Shown here one piece after another: positions 59,481 to 64,000 of a stretch of DNA of 64,000 nucleotides. The notes under the pieces were generated by a model. That model was not told the origin of the DNA and searched no databases. It was given only the letters and a program-made list of their open reading frames with translations. Source of the DNA: Bacteroidota bacterium. Its GTDB lineage: Bacteria > Bacteroidota > Ignavibacteria > Ignavibacteriales > Ignavibacteriaceae. Made by a program: the position numbers and the translations under genes. The stretch covers positions 248,001 to 312,000 of the forward strand of contig JAKAGV010000003.1 in the NCBI GenBank assembly GCA_021815405.1. The letters are read 5' to 3'. Position 1 is the stretch's first letter, and each line of letters starts with the position of its first letter.

Positions 59481-59658
59481 CCCTCATCCTGACCTCTCCC
59501 TATGGGATAGCTCCTTTCCTCCTCTCATCAGGTAAATTATGAGAGAGGTCGGGAGTGAGGACAATATAACATAAACAGTCTAGCCGGAACTAAAAAAGAA
59601 GTCAGAAGACAGAGGTCAGTATCAAAAGTCCTCTCACTTCTGTTCTCTGATTTCTTTT
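59481..59658. repeat. Two imperfect inverted repeats (MITE-like) between hydrolase and unknown pair
   Basis: First unit 59481-59560: CCCTCATCCTGACCTCTCC at one end and GAGAGAGGTCGGGAGTGAGG at the other. Second unit about 59598-59658: GAAGTCAGAAGACAGAGGTCA against CTCTCACTTCTGTTCTCTGATTTC. Both are common-looking dispersed repeat types. They fill most of the 257-bp gap, which otherwise holds nothing. Confidence 0.6.
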
Positions 59659-59732
59659 CCATTTAGCGCATAATATTATGACAAATAAAATATTCTATTT
59701 ATAACGGATCCTTCAAGAATCAGGAGAATTTC

Positions 59733-60773
59733 ATGAACAAAAATAAATTATTAGCCTTGTCATTTTTTTTCTTCATTTTCACTTTGGCGTTAAATGCTCA
59801 AACAGGTTCTGAAACAATAGACAGTTCAGTTACGCAAGAAGTGCAACAATTACTCACGCCAGTTGACAAACAAGCTGTTCGCGTTAATTGCAGGCTTACC
59901 GACTTTACAATGGAACCCGGGGAAGTGGATCAAGCCATTGTACTAAAGGATCCGGCAAATGAGCAAACAGTACTTTTTGACTTGGCAGAAGGCGGGGCAA
60001 TCGTTTCATTAATATATCGCGGTACCGAGTATGTATGGGGATATAATGGCGGAGGACTCTTACAAATGGCTTTTCACAATCAAAGGAAGGATGGTCCTTG
60101 GGAAGGTGATTACAATCCTACTCAAGCAGGAGACGGAACTTCCAAGTCGCCTGTAACAGGCATAGGCGGTAACGGTAAAGATTCGTTGGATATTTTAACT
60201 ATGATGCTCGACTTCAATCATAATAATGGGTTTTACAAACACCCGCTCATCGCAGTGTGGGGTGGAAAGGTTGACACGCATATTCCTACCAGCTACTTCA
60301 GTCCTTATACACTTGAAACAATCGCTCACTGGGTAAAGAATTCGGGCGGAGAACCAAAATACTATCTTGAACTCGACGAACGCATAACTCATCTTACCGA
60401 TGAAAAATTGGGGGAGTTGATTTATGACTTTGCAGATTACCAACTATGGAAGTTTAGTGTCCGCGCTATCAGTCCCAAAAACTGCCCGTGCAAATCATCA
60501 TTAACAAACTATATGTCCGGAGGATGGTATTCAGATTCAACGCGTCAGGAAGGCTTAGCCATCGCCATGCCAAGCAGCAACTTTCCTAATAGTAAAGTAA
60601 ACGGCGGTTTCAATAGCGATTACATGTGGCGTAACCACAGCTTTCATCTTACTTCATCAGAATCACTCGATGGAGTGGCATCGAAAAGTTTTGTATGGTA
60701 CGTTATGGTTGGCTCTTGGGATAACGCACTTAAATTTTCACAGAAACTTGGTCTTTCCAGAGGTGAGCGATGA
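59733..60773 (+). CDS. Exported protein of unknown family, first of a tandem pair
   Basis: 346 residues with a signal peptide (F-T-L-A-L-N-A-Q-T). No recognised domain. Segments shared with its neighbour at 60770: V-L-K-D-P-A-N-E-Q-T-V-L-F-D-L-A-E-G-G-A then I-V-S-L-I-Y-R-G-T-E; P-L-I-A-V-W-G-G-K; Y-F-S-P-Y-T-L-E-T; G-E-P-K-Y-Y-L-E-L; I-S-P-K-N-C-P-C; S-F-V-W-Y-V-M-V-G-S-W-D-N-A-L-K-F. The composition (strand-rich, aromatic) suggests a beta-sandwich fold, for example a mutarotase-like supersandwich, but this is a guess. The ATGA overlap with the next gene shows co-translation. It lies within the rhamnose-glycan cluster, so a polysaccharide role is likely. Confidence 0.65.
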   Translation: MNKNKLLALSFFFFIFTLALNAQTGSETIDSSVTQEVQQLLTPVDKQAVRVNCRLTDFTMEPGEVDQAIVLKDPANEQTVLFDLAEGGAIVSLIYRGTEYVWGYNGGGLLQMAFHNQRKDGPWEGDYNPTQAGDGTSKSPVTGIGGNGKDSLDILTMMLDFNHNNGFYKHPLIAVWGGKVDTHIPTSYFSPYTLETIAHWVKNSGGEPKYYLELDERITHLTDEKLGELIYDFADYQLWKFSVRAISPKNCPCKSSLTNYMSGGWYSDSTRQEGLAIAMPSSNFPNSKVNGGFNSDYMWRNHSFHLTSSESLDGVASKSFVWYVMVGSWDNALKFSQKLGLSRGER

Positions 60774-61879
60774 GGATTGGAACATATAACAATCTGACAG
60801 AAACTCTTTTGGATTTACTAAGAACAAATTGTTTTTGGGTAATCTTCATTTTTATAGTTTTTGCAAATATAACTGTGAAGTGCCAGCAAATGCCAGATGT
60901 CCGGGGTCATACTGAAGAATATCCGGTGAATATGGTTGATTATTGGCAGTCACGCCATTCGCTAAAAACAGTGCAAGTAGTGGTACTGCGAGATCCGGCG
61001 GGTGAACAAGAAGCGCGGTTCGATTTGACCCATGGTGCTACATTAATTTCATTGCGCTATCATGGACATGAACTTCTTTATGGTCATAGTGCCGGTGCGA
61101 ACATTGAGATGAATACATTTCGTCATGGCACAGAGAATGATTTAAAAGGATTGAGCCCATATTGGTCGGCTTTCCGTCCAAGTCAAGGTGGAACGAGTAT
61201 GGGTATTCCATCAACAACGGCTGGCGTTGCATGCCACGGAGAAAAATCTATGCGAGCTTTTGCAATGATGGTGGATGCAGGCGTAGATAACTCATTTCAA
61301 AGCAGTCCACTGCTTGGTGTATGGAAAGGTAAATTAAGCGATAGTTTCCCGCCAGGCTATTCCACTCCTTATACAATTGAAACCGATGCAAGTTGGACTC
61401 CAAATCCAAATGGTGAACCGAAATACTATTTGCAACTTCATCAAGAAGTAGTGAACGTTCGACCAACAGACTCAGGGCCCATGGATTGGTACTTAGCAGG
61501 CGTAGCACCTTGGTCTTTCAAATACAATACTGTTTATGCACCTAAAAATTGCAGTGAAAAGATGCCCTGCACGAGCGCAACAGCACCTGTTCTAATGATA
61601 GGTCGTTATCAAGATTCTAAACTAACTCATGGTTTTGCAATTGTTGTTCCAACAAAAAGCTGGGCGACGAACCGCGCTTATGTGCTGGAGAATGCTGAAT
61701 ATGTTAAGCTTCTATATGGAGCTGTTTGGGCTGCACCGAGACATACTTTTGCAGTTGTTTTATCTCATCCACTCAATGGCTTAAGCGCATATTCCTTTGA
61801 TTGGTACATCTGTGCAGGAAGTTGGAATCATGCACGTTCTTTTGGAAAGTACTCTGCAAGTCATAACCAGCCTAATTAG
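60770..61879 (+). CDS. Exported protein of unknown family, second of a tandem pair
   Basis: 369 residues, overlapping its paralogue by 4 nt. The N-terminus has a hydrophobic segment (F-W-V-I-F-I-F-I-V-F-A-N-I-T-V) preceded by ~20 residues, so it is either a signal peptide with a long n-region or an anchor. Shared blocks with 59733 include V-V-L-R-D-P-A-G-E-Q-E-A-R-F-D-L-T, L-L-G-V-W-K-G-K, S-T-P-Y-T-I-E-T, G-E-P-K-Y-Y-L-Q-L, Y-A-P-K-N-C and S-F-D-W-Y-I-C-A-G-S-W-N-H-A-R. Identity is moderate, so the duplication is old. Extra cysteines appear in S-E-K-M-P-C-T. Family and activity are not recognised. Confidence 0.65.
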   Translation: MRIGTYNNLTETLLDLLRTNCFWVIFIFIVFANITVKCQQMPDVRGHTEEYPVNMVDYWQSRHSLKTVQVVVLRDPAGEQEARFDLTHGATLISLRYHGHELLYGHSAGANIEMNTFRHGTENDLKGLSPYWSAFRPSQGGTSMGIPSTTAGVACHGEKSMRAFAMMVDAGVDNSFQSSPLLGVWKGKLSDSFPPGYSTPYTIETDASWTPNPNGEPKYYLQLHQEVVNVRPTDSGPMDWYLAGVAPWSFKYNTVYAPKNCSEKMPCTSATAPVLMIGRYQDSKLTHGFAIVVPTKSWATNRAYVLENAEYVKLLYGAVWAAPRHTFAVVLSHPLNGLSAYSFDWYICAGSWNHARSFGKYSASHNQPN

Positions 61880-62058
61880 ATTTGAAATCAAAATTTTATT
61901 AAAGGTTTTTAATTTTTTGTTCTTGTTGACAAATTTTCTAATAACATATCTTATTTAGGACAAAAAGAATCCGGTGATAATTTAGGGAAATTGCTAAATA
62001 AAAGAATGCATATTACAAAAAATACAATTTATCATTTAAATATTTAGGAGGTAATATC

Positions 62059-63762
62059 GTGAAATATTATATCTTTATGGTAATTATTTCGTGTTTCCTT
62101 TATTTTATGGGTTGTAATAAAACAATTGTTCAACCGCAAGAAACGACGACTAGTAAAACGATTTCAAAGCTCAGCACGGATGTACCAATAACAAGTGTGG
62201 CAGCTTCTTCGCAATTATGGCCGGACTCTAATGCTATTGACGGCGATACAACAACTATTTGGAGCTCTAATACTCATGCTTCAGCAGGTTCTACTGAATG
62301 GATCGCCTATTGGTTTAACACTTTTTATAATATTAATTATATTGAAATGTATCCAAGATATGCTGGGGGTCCAGCCTTAGGCTTTCCGGTACAATTTGAT
62401 GTTTATTATTCAAACGGAAGCAGCTGGGTGCACGAAAGTTCTTATACTTCTTTTCCAACACCACAATCCGACTGGATAATACTGCCTCTACCCTCTACAG
62501 TGAATGCCAATGGAATACAAATTGTTGCTACTCAATTAGGAGTAGATGATTATAATAATTATGTATTTCAATTAGCTGAAGTTGGAACCGGGTACAATTC
62601 AGGTTACAATAATTTTCAGTTCATTCAAAATAACGGCGTTAGCCAGCAGAACGAAATAAGAAATATAGGTTCAGGTTCTTTTGACCCCAATAAACTAAGT
62701 AATTGGAATTATGACATAGGGAATCCAATTATTACTGCCGTTCCAGGCGGTAATAGCAATATATATGCTCCGAGTATTGTAAATAACGGAGGAGCTTGGA
62801 ATATTTATTTTGGAGGTTGGGACGGTACTACTGACGATCATGATCGAATATCAATCACTGTAACTAATGATGATTTTTTAACATTCGGTACGCATTACGT
62901 AATGATTGATCATGGAGTTTTTAATCATGTAAATAATGAAACAGCTATTAAAAAGCCTGACAATACATGGTTAATGTATTATACTGCGGATTCATATTCT
63001 CCTCCATTGAATAAACCTTGTTATGCAACCTCTCCCGATGGAGTAAGTTGGACTCCGAATGCAGGCAGCACAAATTATTTAATAAATATGAGTGGTTATA
63101 ATAATTGGAATAATGCAGATGTAAATGGCTCTAATGTTATTTATTTAGAAAACGGAGTATATAATCTTTATTTTGATGATTTCAATTATGCTACTACAGG
63201 GCATGCCGATGCTGTTCATCATGCAACAAGCACGGATGGAATTAATTTTACTTATACTGGCGATGTGTTGAATGAAAGTTGGATTGCACAGGATGTAAAA
63301 ATCTTTACTTATAACGGTTCAAATTATTATTTAATGTGCCTGCATAATAATACTAATTCGCTTAGGTATAGCGTTGGTACAAGCCCGACATCCTTTTCTG
63401 CAAGTCAATTGCTGCTTAATAATCTTAATTCAGCTGATCAATATATTACTTCGGCTGGCTGGGTTGCTAATAACAATAGACTTTATGGCGTATTGTATGG
63501 CGCAGGACCAAGCTCAACTCTTACGCAAAATGCCATTCATGCAAAATGGTTGCAGAAAAAGGTAATATTTATTAGTGATGATGGAAAGGTACGTTGGGGT
63601 GATACTGAGAGAGCCTATGGTCCCGATAGAATAAGGCTGTTTATGAACACTAATATTGAAACCGGACATTTTTATGTGTATGATACTGACGGCAGTACGC
63701 TGTTATATACAAGTCCTCAAATTACTATGCGATCTGGTGATGTATGGCAGTATGTTCCGTAA
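62059..63762 (+). CDS. Lipoprotein with F5/8C domain and GH43-like five-bladed propeller
   Basis: 567 residues from GTG 62059 with a strong A-G-G-A-G-G site. The signal ends in a lipobox (Y-F-M-G-C-N), so lipid attachment at Cys19 is expected. Residues ~45-175 are an F5/8C domain (A-I-D-G-D-T-T-T-I-W-S-S-N and Q-L-A-E-V). From about 215 on there is a GH43/GH117-like propeller: N-I-Y-A-P-S-I-V-N-N-G-G-A-W, I-Y-F-G-G-W-D-G, N-N-E-T-A-I-K-K-P, N-L-Y-F-D-D-F. It probably removes side-chain sugars such as arabinose or galactose from a pectin-like glycan. Catalytic residues cannot be assigned with certainty. Confidence 0.75.
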   Translation: MKYYIFMVIISCFLYFMGCNKTIVQPQETTTSKTISKLSTDVPITSVAASSQLWPDSNAIDGDTTTIWSSNTHASAGSTEWIAYWFNTFYNINYIEMYPRYAGGPALGFPVQFDVYYSNGSSWVHESSYTSFPTPQSDWIILPLPSTVNANGIQIVATQLGVDDYNNYVFQLAEVGTGYNSGYNNFQFIQNNGVSQQNEIRNIGSGSFDPNKLSNWNYDIGNPIITAVPGGNSNIYAPSIVNNGGAWNIYFGGWDGTTDDHDRISITVTNDDFLTFGTHYVMIDHGVFNHVNNETAIKKPDNTWLMYYTADSYSPPLNKPCYATSPDGVSWTPNAGSTNYLINMSGYNNWNNADVNGSNVIYLENGVYNLYFDDFNYATTGHADAVHHATSTDGINFTYTGDVLNESWIAQDVKIFTYNGSNYYLMCLHNNTNSLRYSVGTSPTSFSASQLLLNNLNSADQYITSAGWVANNNRLYGVLYGAGPSSTLTQNAIHAKWLQKKVIFISDDGKVRWGDTERAYGPDRIRLFMNTNIETGHFYVYDTDGSTLLYTSPQITMRSGDVWQYVP

Positions 63763-63807
63763 AAACAAATCATCTTTTATCATAACCTTTAATTAAAAAG
63801 AAATACA

Positions 63808-64000
63808 ATGAAAACAAATGCACTTACAATTTTGCTGTTATTTTCTGTAGTAATATTTACAGGATTTTCATCAAGAAATACATCTGACACTTTACATCCA
63901 AAATATCTGCGATGTGAAAATTTAGTTAATCCGTTGGGGATAGATATTACAACTCCGCGATTAAGCTGGTATTCAGAATCTCATCAAAGAGATCAGAAGC
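63808..64000 (+). CDS. Alpha-L-rhamnosidase (GH78-type), N-terminal fragment
   Basis: The first 64 codons of a gene cut by the window end. After a signal peptide (L-T-I-L-L-L-F-S-V-V-I-F-T-G-F) it reads Y-L-R-C-E-N-L-V-N-P-L-G-I-D and T-T-P-R-L-S-W-Y-S-E-S. This L-x-C-E-x-x-x-N-P-L-G-I-D-x-x-x-P-R-L-S-W pattern is the typical beginning of bacterial alpha-L-rhamnosidases. The enzyme releases terminal L-rhamnose and so links the glycan cluster to rhaA/rhaB and the BMC. Confidence 0.85.
   Translation, partial: MKTNALTILLLFSVVIFTGFSSRNTSDTLHPKYLRCENLVNPLGIDITTPRLSWYSESHQRDQK

Noticed and set aside
1-64000. CRISPR arrays
   Set aside because: No set of evenly spaced direct repeats with unique spacers. 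The 11-bp array at 23952 has no spacers, and no cas genes were found.

Overview
The window looks like a chromosomal segment of an Ignavibacteria/Melioribacter-type bacterium (Bacteroidota-Chlorobiota side). The reasons are AT-rich DNA, five secreted proteins ending in the N-Y-P-N-P-F-N-P type C-terminal sorting domain of type IX secretion, a CarboxypepD_reg/TonB-dependent receptor, and a rhamnose microcompartment locus of the planctomycete/verrucomicrobial kind. The lineage is inferred from gene content, not from a marker gene.

Layout. (1) 1-20110, backbone: the tail of a sigma-54 regulator, a zinc-ribbon protein, two large sorting-domain proteins (BNR-like and delta-60 repeats), a GNAT acetyltransferase, a PAP2 phosphatase, a hybrid histidine kinase, ornithine aminotransferase, an S1/P1-type nuclease, a GH13 enzyme, a coupled pair containing an SNF2-like protein without an ATPase core, a TrmH-type methyltransferase, a DUF971 protein and tRNA-Thr(TGT). 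(2) 20385-33537, accessory DNA beside the tRNA: an Rrf2 regulator with a possible PD-(D/E)XK protein, excisionase and tyrosine integrase with an 11-bp tandem repeat behind them, a DUF2779 nuclease, a complete type I restriction-modification operon with two small trailing genes, and a decayed IS3-family element. (3) 33538-49286, L-rhamnose catabolism: a LacI-family regulator, a 16-gene bacterial microcompartment (BMC) operon, and rhaA. (4) 49404-64000, a secreted glycan-degradation cluster: two related putative TIM-barrel hydrolases, a TonB-dependent receptor, F5/8C and GH43-like proteins, a tandem pair of unknown exported proteins, and the start of an alpha-L-rhamnosidase.

How it works together (inference from families). 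Secreted hydrolases and the alpha-rhamnosidase release L-rhamnose from a plant or algal glycan. RhaA, RhaB and a class II aldolase convert it to DHAP and L-lactaldehyde. Inside the BMC a CoA-acylating aldehyde dehydrogenase and PduL turn the aldehyde into lactyl-CoA and lactyl-phosphate. An AckA-like kinase makes lactate and ATP, and LutC with a LutB-LutA fusion oxidises lactate to pyruvate. The locus has PduS and a PduT-like trimer with the Fe-S cysteine but no alcohol dehydrogenase, so cofactor recycling may be electron export through the shell rather than propanediol formation.

The strongest new observation is a 26-bp palindrome (CTTAA/TTAAG arms around a TTTCGAAA core) at four places: before the LacI-type gene, before pduL, and twice before rhaA. 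At all four it starts one base after a -10-like hexamer. This defines a predicted regulon for the whole rhamnose organelle.
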